Assembly: GCA_037576215.1 (NCBI GenBank)
Contig: JBANDB010000020.1
Location: 434,001-498,000 of the forward strand
Length of the DNA: 64,000 nt
From: Armillaria gallica
Lineage: Eukaryota > Basidiomycota > Agaricomycetes > Agaricales > Physalacriaceae
Reading direction: 5' to 3'
Each line of letters opens with the position of its first letter. The first letter of the stretch is position 1. Positions 32,868-42,879 of the stretch are shown here, piece by piece. A program made the translations under genes and the position numbers. The notes beneath the pieces were generated by a model. That model saw only the letters and a program-made list of their open reading frames with translations. It did not search any database and was not told where the DNA came from.

Positions 32868-32918
32868 GGATATGGTGTAACAGCTGACTTTGCATTCGGG
32901 TTTCGATTCACCTTATCC
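32868..32918 (+). other. tRNA-derived unit 3 (second array)
   Basis: Ends GGATA and TATCC pair perfectly and enclose A box TGGTGTAACAG (32873-32883) and a B-like box GTTTCGATTCA. The whole body is only 51 nt, so the anticodon arm is gone. Best example of the short unit. Confidence 0.5.
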
Positions 32919-33259
32919 AAATTACGATGGAATTGCATCCATTGTTGTCTTGACTAAAAAGAAAGCTCAACGAGCCGTCGCGCACTTTGTAGTGTACGGT
33001 GAGTCGCAAGGAACCATGCGTTTCGGATTGCTCGTAAGGTTTTACAGGGTAATTTCGATAATGTGGAGTACCCGGAAGTTCGATGGCCCGGCAATGCCTT
33101 GGCTTCAATGGAAAACGAGTTATCACAGACTTCAGGGCTTGTCACTATGTCGTCCAATCTTCGCTTGTACTCAGTAGGTGATTGTAACTTTTATTGTTGG
33201 TTTGTACATTTTCTCTACAACGTTTACTTTAATGATATTGGGTAGCGGGTACTCTACTA

Positions 33260-33320
33260 CCGTCGAATATGGTGTAAGCGCTAAAATTTCTCTTTCGGGT
33301 TCGAATCCTTGTATCTCTAC
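33260..33320 (+). other. tRNA-derived unit 4 (second array)
   Basis: A box TGGTGTAAGCG (33270-33280) and exact B box GGTTCGAATCC (33298-33308), 17 nt apart. Only complete copy of unit 4. The conserved linker follows at 33340-33420, then X copy g. Confidence 0.55.
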
Positions 33321-33559
33321 GTTTGATTTTCCACGAAAACGGTGCTCGTTGCACAGGGTTCTGGATTGACAAAAATGAAGGGTATTGCATTTCCGATGAT
33401 TGAAAAAGAAAGGCGTCATCTCTTTCTTTTTTGTCAATATTGCGGCCGCCGGAATTTATTGTCAGACGTAACAAGTATGGGTAGATGGTATTCAGCGTCG
33501 ACTCAGAATGCTCGTGTCGTCTACATAATTTGCAGCGTTCACGCCTAAACTCCGACTAG

Positions 33560-34450
33560 CACGCATTAGCCCCGTTGTACCTGTTTTGATCAGCTTGTAT
33601 CCATGCGTCTCAGGTGTTAGGCACTACAGCCCGTTCGTCAGCCAGGCGACATGGCCGGCTTGAAGAGAGTTACTCAGGCATTAGATTACACGACTGGAGG
33701 TAGAGCCAGACGATGTTGCCTTCCTCCGTCCATCGCCGTAGGTCCGAACCCGTGCATCTCGATGAGCAAGACATAGAGGTTGTGAAGCAGTAAGTAATTT
33801 GATGCGAGAATTCTGGTATGGTTCCGTCGCGCCGTGGGTCATTCAGAATCTATATTCGTATCCTCCAAGTTCCGGATTAACCTGCATAATAAAATTCTCA
33901 GTATATATATCAGGGTGGTAATTAAGGACTTAATCTGGCGGTATTCCACTCACATCCGAGTCCTGCATTCATGATTAACCTCGGTCCATTTCTTGGCGAA
34001 GTTGTGATACGAGACAGTGGAACGCATATAGTGCTTCCATCCAGCTATACATGTAGGTGGTGGAGAACGCCATGTCGATATTATCTCAGCTGTTGACGGG
34101 GCCCAGAACAGTTCCATAAAGAAGGTATTAGCGCCCGTTGAGAGGTCACCGAGGATAGGGAGGATCTGTAGGCATTGTTTCCGTCACGGTGGGCAATCAG
34201 AAGATGAAATAAGGCACTCTGAGAGTGACATACGTCGTTTGGCTGCTCTAGACCGAGGCTGAAGGCACAAGGGAAAATTTCCGGGTCTATGAGTGACTCG
34301 TTGCCTTTGGTGACGCGTGTTCAGTTCACCTGGGACAGACACCATGTGAGCTCGTTGGCGATCATTTGGGTGCCACAAGGCGTGAGGAAGGACGGACCTG
34401 GTCAGTACACTCTAAAATCCACGGCAGTCAGAGCTTAAGCGCTTAAGATC
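33560..34450 (-). pseudogene. Gene X remnant (copy g)
   Basis: The terminal-exon end is near 33600-33670 (cgtctcaggtgttaggcactacagc, like 29535-29560), followed by the 'agatgttgcc' exon boundary near 33712, and the N-terminal exon LTPCGTQMIANELTW (34390-34345) with VTKGNESLIDPEIFP. Middle exons are scrambled or lost. It continues into the region carrying the two hAT-type insertions. Confidence 0.4.
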
Positions 34451-34535
34451 GAAAATAAAGCATGTATGAATGAAGATGTAGTTCTGGAATGGAAACCTCC
34501 GGACAGTGATGGGAGCTATACCAAACAGCCTTGCG

Positions 34536-34998
34536 TCGCACCCACGGGGTTACCGGACCGTCAAGCCGGTACACCCGGTCGGTCGGTCGGTCGCCTTCGA
34601 GAGGTCTTTAAAAAAAATACCACATCAATTTTTTTCTACACTAATTAGCTCAAATGTGCATGAGAAAGCAATAATTGATAAAAGGTTGAGATCGCACTTA
34701 GAATATCGGCTCTGTAATCTTGTTGAGCATCATCTCTGTGATACAGATGATGAGGGGATAGTCATTCGAGCTTGCTAATGAGGCGGATTTGGCATTCCGG
34801 CAAAGTTGAGCCGGGAGAGACCGGTTACAACCGGTAACTGCAGCTAACCGGGTGGCAGTGCGCTTACCAATACCGTATGTTGTACCTTGAACCGGTATGT
34901 TATTCCCACGGCAGTCGGTCGGTCGGATCGACCAGGCCTTAGAAAAATATCAAGTGGATGTGATATTTTGACATCCTCGTAACCCCTTGGTCGCACCC
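34536..34998. mobile_element. hAT-type non-autonomous element with 8-bp target duplication
   Basis: The element 34544-34990 (447 bp) is flanked on both sides by TCGCACCC (34536-34543 and 34991-34998). Termini are inverted: ACGGGGTTACCGGA at the left and CCAAGGGGTTACGAGGA (inverted) at the right. The homologous DNA at 825-865 (cagtgtacgcccttccaattctgg) reads straight through without the element. GGTCGGTCGGTCGGTC occurs near the left end. 8-bp duplications are characteristic of hAT transposons. No coding capacity. Confidence 0.8.
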
Positions 34999-35131
34999 TT
35001 CCAATTCTGGAATTGCGAAATATGCTATTGTGCTCTCAATTATGGAACAGACGAGAGATCCAGGCCAGAGATTACTCCAAGAGCAGCGGCAAATGAATGG
35101 CTTGACATATCAGAGGTCTCGCTGCCCCTCC

Positions 35132-35637
35132 GGTAGTACCAGAAGTTTGCGCGGCTCAGCTTGAAGCTTTGGGCCAGCTGTAGCTGGTTGGGGCTAGCTG
35201 AGCCATCAACAAGCTGTCTCTGCAGCCTCTAACGGCTCATGGCTCAAGCTTGAAGTTCTCAAAGCCATGAGCCGCAGCCTGAGCCAGGGTCTTGCACTGA
35301 CCATGAAAACAACTTATTGTCACTTGAATATAATGAAAATTGGTCTTGGGATATTGTGTTGGATGGTATAAATGCAAGTTATCTGTGTTGAACTGCCATT
35401 GATTGGATATTTACTGTGAACCAGCAGTGCCAGAGCATGTGATTTGTCAGCTTGGTCTTCTTTGACACATGATGACACTGCTTGTACTGACTTATACTGA
35501 GCCATGGCCTAAGCCTGAGCTGGCCCTGCATACAGCCTGAGGCTCAGGCTTTAATTTCTTCAAGCCTAAGCTGCTCAAAGACAAGCCCAAGCCACGGCTT
35601 CCAGGCCAAGCCGGGCTGGCAAACCTCTAGGTAGTAC
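35132..35637. mobile_element. hAT-type non-autonomous element with 8-bp target duplication (second family)
   Basis: The element 35140-35629 (490 bp) lies between two copies of GGTAGTAC (35132-35139 and 35630-35637). Inverted ends are CAGAAGTTTGC and (inverted) TAGAGGTTTGC, continuing as GCGGCTCAGCTTG / CAGCCCGGCTTG. The paralogous site at about 1000-1012 (gtgtagtactagaaag) lacks it. The interior is full of AGCT/GGCTCA-type inverted words that could fold extensively. No coding capacity. Confidence 0.8.
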
Positions 35638-36048
35638 TAGAAAATGAGTCTGTCTTGTCCGAGACAATGTTCGCAAAAGACACCCTCAAAGTTCGCTTGG
35701 AGAACAAGAAGGTTTAGAGAAAAAATTTTGGGCCCATGAAGTGGGCACTTAATCTCCCTTGAAGATCAGGGCTTTCACCTAAAACAATGTTGTGGAGATC
35801 CAATCAAGCACGAGATCATAGCCTACCAATATCGGAGGCACAAGATCCCCTTGGCATAAAATTGTCCTTGACACAAGATATCTACATCTGATAGGTCCTT
35901 ATCTTGCTTCTTTTTTCTTTGTTTCTCAAATCCCAAGCCAAAACCTGCCAGACATGCCGCAGTGCAATACTAAATACCCAAAGTCATCTTTCTGGGTATT
36001 ATTGAATGATGCATGCCCAGAGTGTACTTCAATATACGAAACAACAAA

Positions 36049-36401
36049 TGTTATGAATATGAGGTACCTGACGACTCAGCCCATGAGTCAACACATACCT
36101 GTAGGAAAAATAGAGAAAGTAAGAGAGGATATGGGCAAGTCACCCTTGAGACCGAGAAGCCCGAGTACAGACACCAGAATACTGTAGAACATTGTAGAAC
36201 AATAATGACTCAAAACCTCTAGTATATAATCACAGTCTGTACTATCATAATAAAAATCTAATTTCATTCTTCGAATGTCCACTTAACTGTGTGATATAAG
36301 CATCTTTGATCGGTTACACCCAGCACTTGTCAGAAACCCTGTCAGTTACACCTAGCACTTGTTAGCACCCTATTGGATCCCTCCAAGGGGGTCTGAATAT
36401 G

Positions 36402-36432
<31 letters not shown>

Positions 36433-37006
36433 ATAGGGTCAATTAAATATTTTCGTGCATCGGCGCTGGACCTACCTACCTCCACATGACTTGTATGATG
36501 TCATTCTGCCTAATTTAGGCTCATTTTGATGCTTTTTAGCCTATTTTTGTCTCAAAAGTACCTGTTTGATAGATATCCTGATGTTTTTGCACACAGTCTG
36601 TATTCTATTGGGCATATATTGCAAAATTTGTTTGTTAAGGTGTGTGACATCATCATGATGCAGTAAGCATTGATGCCAAAGAGTGCTGGTGAAGATGTCT
36701 AGAAAACCCATTATCATATTCTCAGAGATAAATATCATGTACTATGGTATGTATTACATCAAAATTTATCTATAACATCCCCCAAAAAGTCATTTTTAGG
36801 CCCCAATATGGGAGGTCAACTTTTTTTTTTCAGGTCTGCTGGCCCAACCTACCTACCTACCCAGTGTGCTGGGCTGACATTCCAGCACCCCCTTGGATCC
36901 CTCTTGGTGGTTGGAACTCAGTTTTAGGACATCCTTGCTCACAACTTGGGTTTTACTCGAGTATTCATTACTTCGTGTATAACTCTAAATATTCTGATTC
37001 TTAACA
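36049..37006. mobile_element. Solo LTR, copy 1 (with nested insertion)
   Basis: Begins TGTTATGAATATGAGG and ends TTCTTAACA (TGTTA/TAACA inverted ends). It is flanked by ACAAA on both sides (36044-36048, 37007-37011), the 5-bp duplication expected of an LTR retrotransposon. The first half aligns with the LTR at 46953-47540 ('gagtcaacacat', 'gaacattgtagaa', 'ctagtatataat'). A 512-bp element is inserted at 36384. No internal retrotransposon coding sequence is attached. Confidence 0.8.
36376..36903. mobile_element. hAT-type element nested in the solo LTR
   Basis: The element 36384-36895 (512 bp) has CAAGGGGGT at the left and, inverted, at the right. It is flanked by GATCCCTC on both sides (36376-36383 and 36896-36903), a perfect 8-bp target duplication. 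It contains a 30-base A tract (36402-36431) and ACCT-repeat words. Its right end (inverted: CAAGGGGGTGCTGGAATGTC, then AGCCCAGCACA) closely resembles the sequence starting at 57051. Confidence 0.8.
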
Positions 37007-37011
37007 ACAAA

Positions 37012-40000
37012 GATGATTACTTATAATTGCAATGACCAGGCATCGGTAACACAGACACATAATCAACGGTGACATTATTGCCATTTGAGAGAGAAAAAAC
37101 ATGCTGTCATTGACTCAAATTACTGAAGAAGCTCATTAAGGCAGAACTTGAGTTTCCAGTGAGATCGCTAAGTAAATATAGAGGAAAGGCTGGGCTTCAG
37201 GCTCATACAGTGACAGTACGGGTCGACCCAGAAATTTGACAGCCATATACATATACAGATACTGTGCAGATCTCTAGGACTTAATGATGATTCATGATAT
37301 AAAACAGTGTGGACTTGTCCTGCACACATATTACCTCAGGAGCCGAGAGCCTGAGAAATTTATAAGAAGCAAGATAAGCGCTGACCCGAAGATTTTGTTC
37401 CCGGGCTAACTTCAAACTTTCCCCAGATGGGTTACAAGAACCACCTAATTGCATCTATTATGTGAGTTTGCATAATATGGCAGCTGCGTTTGTCTTTATC
37501 CCTCAGTTCTGCTTTGCCATCACCGCATCCAGCTGTAATTCATCCTATCAATAAAACATGTTTGCTCTACTTGAATTTTGTTTCCTGACAAGGTGTTCTA
37601 ATTTAATTACTAGCTCCAGGCTCAAATTCAATCAAATTCGAATCAGAGTCAGATTTACTACGTGCGTGCAAACCATATCTTCAGTATAATTTGACAACTT
37701 CTACATGAACTCTTATATTGCACTTGATCTTGGTGTTGGTTTTTATATCTTGAGGTGTTGGATATGCTCTGTGACACTATCAAATTTGACAAGTTGAGAC
37801 CAGGGGGACCAATATAAAAAGATCACCTGGTTTGCATGCAGTATTTAGCCTAACAGAGTACATGTAGCATCCTCGTGTATCATGTCTTCATCTGTCTAGG
37901 AGGGGCTATGTTAATTTCCTTTCTTCTCAGTTCTTTGCATGTTCTTTGCATTTCTCATTGCTTCTCTCTAAGTCAGGACAGGCTAAAATTCTGGTTATAT
38001 GTCAGGTCACTAGCGAAGATGCACAAAACACATGTTGCATCAAAGGTCAGAGGAGCTTTCTATGTATCACGGTCAATAACATTGTGTGGTACATGAGCAA
38101 ATTGGAGCTCAAGTGATGCAGCTCTTCGTTTGTTTGACATATTCAGTCAGAGATTCAGTGAGACGTTGTGGATGATCGACGAAGTGAAGTCGGAATGGAT
38201 GAATACACATGAAAAAAGGCTTCACATATCTATTACCTACAAGGCTAGGAACTCCGGACTGAGAAGGGTAGATTCCAAGTCCTGTATATACAGGCTCAGT
38301 CTTATGCAGTTTTTGGGGGAGGTCCTCAGTGGCAGTGCATTTTGGTTAAGTCAGTCTTTGCTGGTGCTCTGTCGTTGATCTTATGTTATTATCACTCGGC
38401 ATCCGCTTCAGCATGTGTCAGCATTTGCTGTTTCTTATAGCATTGTTGCCCTTCCATTGGTTATCGAACTTAATGTACTTTTTCCTTGGCACCTTTCATT
38501 GGTACCTATTGTATCTCATGCTTCTGTAGTCATCCATGTACTGTTCAATATTCTATTTTCTGTTTCATTGTTCTATTCATCTGCCCCCCTCTTTATTATG
38601 ATCCCTCTGCTCCACCTGCTCCTTGATAGTTGCAATGTCTTGTTCTTTCTCTTTCCTGTTCGCCTTCAGCTCTAACTTCTGTTTTGTAAGAGATGCTGCT
38701 CACCTTGGAAAACCCTTCAAGCTTCATCTATGAGAGCCACTGATCACAGCTTCAACTTTGGCTTCTTCTAGGTGGCTGGGTCTAGTGAGGGTTGACATTC
38801 TGAAAATGTGCAAGGTATGCATAAAGTCTCAGGGTTTGTGTATGAGCAAGTGATGAAGTGACTGATCAGACCTTCTCCTACCCATTTTTTCATCCTGTTT
38901 CAAGACCAAAACTTGAGGTGCAGAGATTAGAATCAGAATGATTAACTGAACACATGATGTGATTGCAGTTGTGAGCACTGCGGTATCTATAAAGCTGGTT
39001 TGCCAGGTTAGTGGCAATGCATCCCAGACTGGAAATGGACACAACAATGAACAAAAAACATTTTTGTCATTGCCACAACAACGACAATCTCCTCTTCAGC
39101 GATCAGTGCTGCATTGGAAGAAATTTGAAGTCGATTTGTGTCAGGCCATATAACTCCTGTGCATGTTTTCTTCTCAACTATGCAAGGGTTCTCTAAAAAT
39201 ATGATGATACAGATTATGCAATATAATCTTTGCCTTTGGAGCCCCATGCTCATCTAAGTACTATGAGGCCATTTCAGCAGGGTGATAAAGAAGATCAATC
39301 CATGTAAGATCTTTTTGTTGTTGCATTCAGAAGCTCTTTATGACCCTTTCTAAAGCCACATGTCTCCCATGAACCATACACAAGACACAGTGGACCAATG
39401 GGTCGACACCTAATTAGGCAGAGACCGGTCCAACACTGTTCTTTGTATGAAAAGAAAAGCCCTTAAGATATACATACTTTTATGCCATTGAAAGTTCTTG
39501 TGCACCACTATGCTCCTTTCCCGAATTTCCTGCTAGATTTCTTTTCCATGCAACTCAACAGATATTTTGTGGTGTTCCTTAAGGCACATATGGCAGTTCA
39601 GAGTAAGGAGTTGATGCATTGTGCATGTTACTCATCTCTAAATCTTACCCAATGGTACAAGATGAGTCTTTTCAATCTCTTGCATCTCTGAAACACTGAA
39701 AGGCTGCATATCCTGCAAGTGCAGACATCATGTTACTGGGACCCCTCACTGTGGAACTGTTGGAAAGGCTCTTTTTTCTGCACACATATGTTGGACACAG
39801 TTTTATAAATTTACATCTTTCTTCTGCTGTTGTTTGAAGAAGGGACTGTTGATTCAGTGAGTAGACTTACAGTAAGTGTGTTCCTTCCTATCCACAGACC
39901 AAATTGAGCCACATTTGTCAATATGCGCTGTGTCTCATGGGGAAAACTGTCAAAGAGCCTAATTATCTAGGTTTTTGATGATTGATTATGGATTGGAATT

Positions 40001-40800
40001 TTCCCTCCATCAAACCTCTCTTATGGTGCATGGTTGTTAGTGCCTTGGCTGTCTCTTTATTCTGATGAGTAACCTTCCTTCAGAGCTATTTGGACAGTTC
40101 TCACAAAAACTTTCTGGCCACATTTATGCTGGTCATGAGGCGTGGAATGCCAGGCATAGTGATTCCAAAGGACATAATGAGAAAAGATCTCTCCAAAGAA
40201 CAAGTGAGGAGAAGGAGTCCAGGTTTATTGTTCTTCTTCCCTGTTTCTGAGACTGTGTATTTCTAGGGCAGCTAACTGAAGGCAATGGACCAGTTTAAGT
40301 CTCAGTGGTATTGGACAAAGGTCAGATGTTGTGGGAATAATCCCTGCCTTATTCTCACTATGACAACACTCTCATCTCACCACAGAACCCTAGCATTATG
40401 CCAAAATAATGCTGGATTCACTAATCATACACAAAATTCTGATTTTCTGCAAATGATGCAGGTCACTTGCTCAATAATCTCTCATTTTGGCCAACTTTTG
40501 TTTTGACCAACAAAGTGTATACCTTCGGTGAGTTTCATGGTGTCACATTGTTTGTCATTTTGTGCTATCTGACTGTAGTCTTAGGTGACAAGGAAGGAGG
40601 GAAAACCCTTGATGATATCACCTAGGGTCTATTACAGGCGCAAACAGGTATGATATGCTGGTTCTATGTGATATTGAGCAGAAGGGAGCCTCCCACAATC
40701 ACACAGGACTCGGACCTGCCATGCTCTGTGATGGCCCACCACTTCATCCACACAGGTCTAGAAGTATGTGGCTCCACTTAATCCCGAGCGCATTCTTGAT
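37012..40800. other. AT-richer insertion-like stretch, no supported gene
   Basis: About 3.8 kb separates the solo LTR from the duplicated promoter of caspase copy 4. The paralogous locus upstream of caspase copy 1 has nothing comparable. Many TTCT/CTTC words and short frames are seen on both strands, but no domain. It may be decayed transposon DNA; the composition resembles 57-64 kb. Boundaries could not be set. Confidence 0.4.
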
Positions 40801-40998
40801 CAAGAAGATGTACAGAAACATTCCTGTTAGATTTAACTGATTTCACGCATTTCTGACCTGAACGCCTAATTTTTGGAAGCTTAGCGCTCAGCCTTCAATT
40901 GAAAAGTGGTTGAAGAGTGGCAGTTTTGCTGCAAAAAAGCATCTAGGATAAACTGTAAAAGGCGATGAGAGAACGTAAGGAATAATTCCAGGGTAGTG

Positions 40999-41006
40999 TA
41001 TAAAAG
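40999..41006 (+). promoter_or_regulatory. TATA box of caspase pseudogene copy 4
   Basis: TATAAAAG, 126 bp upstream of the ATG at 41125, within about 280 bp of upstream DNA shared with copy 1 (gataaactgtaaaaggcgatgagagaa). The core promoter therefore looks intact although the coding region is broken. Confidence 0.6.
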
Positions 41007-41124
41007 AGATCCATTTCTCCCTTGATCCCTCTTTGTTGACACTAATCGTCAATTCCGTATTCCTCTAAAATCTCTCGTCTGTTTCACCGAACGCTGTTCA
41101 TCATTCCCCGATTACTCGATGAAC

Positions 41125-42482
41125 ATGGCACGTGTCAAGCATCTCGCAGTCAATCATTCAATTTCCCCCGCTCTACTCATTGCTTTAACTTTGTGCAGGC
41201 TGATGTGATATCATTGGAATTGCAACAAATCGAAGAACAACTATGCATGCTGGAGGAGTTTGAGGTCTACTTAGCAGAGGAACTGGGGATTTCTGCAGAG
41301 GATATTGACTCAGTTAGAATCTTCCTCGAGGTCAAAAACAAGGCTTTGCAGGACCCGGACTACTCACTCAGTCTGGGGAGGCTCTGCAAACTACATCACC
41401 TCCGCCTTCAATATTGTCGTGCACAGCGAAATCTTCCAGTCGATTTGGAAGTCTGTCCATCTCCTCTAGGTGTAAGTCACAACCAAAGTAGTTGCACCCC
41501 ATAATGCTAATTGGTCATAGTTTAGGCCCCACATCGTATCGACGCCTCCAGATTCTGGGCTGTACCCATCGGTATTGATGAGTATGCATACTATCCGCTG
41601 TCTGGTTGTGTATCAGACGTACAATTGATGGAGAGGTACTTGACTGAGGACCTTGGCATGCCCAGCAATTGTATTCAGCTTCTTCTCGGATCGAAGGAGA
41701 ACTTGTCTCCTGAAGATCCTACATACCCCTCCGGTGCCCACATCATCGGTACCCTTCTCAGTCTCATTACCAACTCCAATATCGCACATGGCGACAACAT
41801 CATCGTCTACTACTCTGGACACGGCTCATACTACCCGTACCACACGGAGGAGATGAGGAGCCAGAATACATCGAAACGCTCTGTCCCATCAATCGCAACA
41901 CTCCAGGTGAAGATGGTGACATCAGCGACTGGGAACTTAACACGATCCTATCCTTCATCTGTCGAGCGAAGGGCCATTGCATCACTATCATTCTTGACTG
42001 TTGTCACTCTAGTAGCATCAGCCGAGGTTTACCTTAGCCAGGAGCACATACTTTCTCTCCCATGATACGCGCCACACTTGAGGATATGCTTGTTGCCGGA
42101 GAAGAATCTGGTGCATTGCCCTGGCTTTCGCTCTATTTCAATGGAAGCCCGGCAGCTGGATATGAACTCCCACGTCGTCCTGGCGGCCTGTAGAGACTAT
42201 GAATATGCAAAGGCGGAGAAAGTGAACAGGGAAGATGGCAAGGCGGGGTATATTGGAATCTTCACGGACTCGCTTGTGCGTGCTCTCCGGTCAGGACACT
42301 GGAGAAAAGAGACGACATACGTCGATTTCCTTAACTGTTTGGACAAAACATCTTGTCAAACACCGGTCGTTGCTGGAGATCGCAAATGCGCACGTCTCTG
42401 GTATCAGGAATGGAGTCAGCGAGTGTCGCTTAGTCAATACCAGGACCTCACTTTTCGATCGTTGATCAAAGACTCATCATAA
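41125..42482 (+). pseudogene. Caspase-domain gene, copy 4, disrupted
   Basis: Same gene structure as the intact copies: exon 1 41125-41148, intron to 41198, exon 2 41199-41471, intron 41472-41525 (GTAAGT...TTTAG), exon 3 from 41526. The first part of exon 3 is good (FWAVPIGIDEY, YSGHGSYYPYH). Then a frameshift follows in the acidic loop (near 41850), about 14 bp are deleted in the PGENGRPVPD region (near 41912), a TAG replaces GAG shortly after the DCCHSSS codons (about 42034), and at least one more shift lies near 42110. The last third is readable again (SHVVLAACRDYEYAKAEKV, GIFTDSLVRALRSGHW), but the normal stop is TGG, extending the frame by 22 codons. Both dyad codons survive in the DNA but not in one frame. 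Confidence 0.85.
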
Positions 42483-42489
42483 TCTGTCG

Positions 42490-42870
42490 TTTTATATTGT
42501 AGACATTTTTCTGTGCTTAGTATACGTTATATAGAGCAGTATAATGGTCTTATTATGACGAGTTTCCACCACGGTATCCATTGTTGAGGAATCAATCTAT
42601 AGTTCGCGACACAACAGGCAGCTAGATCGCCAAAAGCACATGGCAATGAGCACCCAAATCCAATTTTAGCAAGGGACAGAACATGGCAACAGTGACATGA
42701 TAGGATGTGAACTGATTTCTATGCCGCTCGTCCTTCGAGACGATGGATATCAAGCAGTCCAATTTTATGATGTCATGATATCAGCTTGTCTTGCATTTTT
42801 GGGGTGTGTCACAAGAAGAAAAGGCAAGGCAATCTTAAGGTTAATTTGGTAATTCTGTAAGCCGTGTGCT
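42490..42870. repeat. Duplicated 3' flank of caspase copy 4
   Basis: Counterpart of 28720-29110 (ggcagctagatcgc, cgtccttcgagacgatgga, gaagaaaaggcaa). No gene. The copy lacks the tRNA-like unit found at 29143 and runs directly into X copy h. Confidence 0.55.
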
Positions 42871-42879
42871 TACTGCAGC

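Noticed and set aside
36402..36431. Poly(A) tail marking a LINE/SINE insertion
   Set aside because: The A tract lies inside the element defined by inverted CAAGGGGGT ends and an 8-bp duplication; there is no target duplication placed directly after the A tract.
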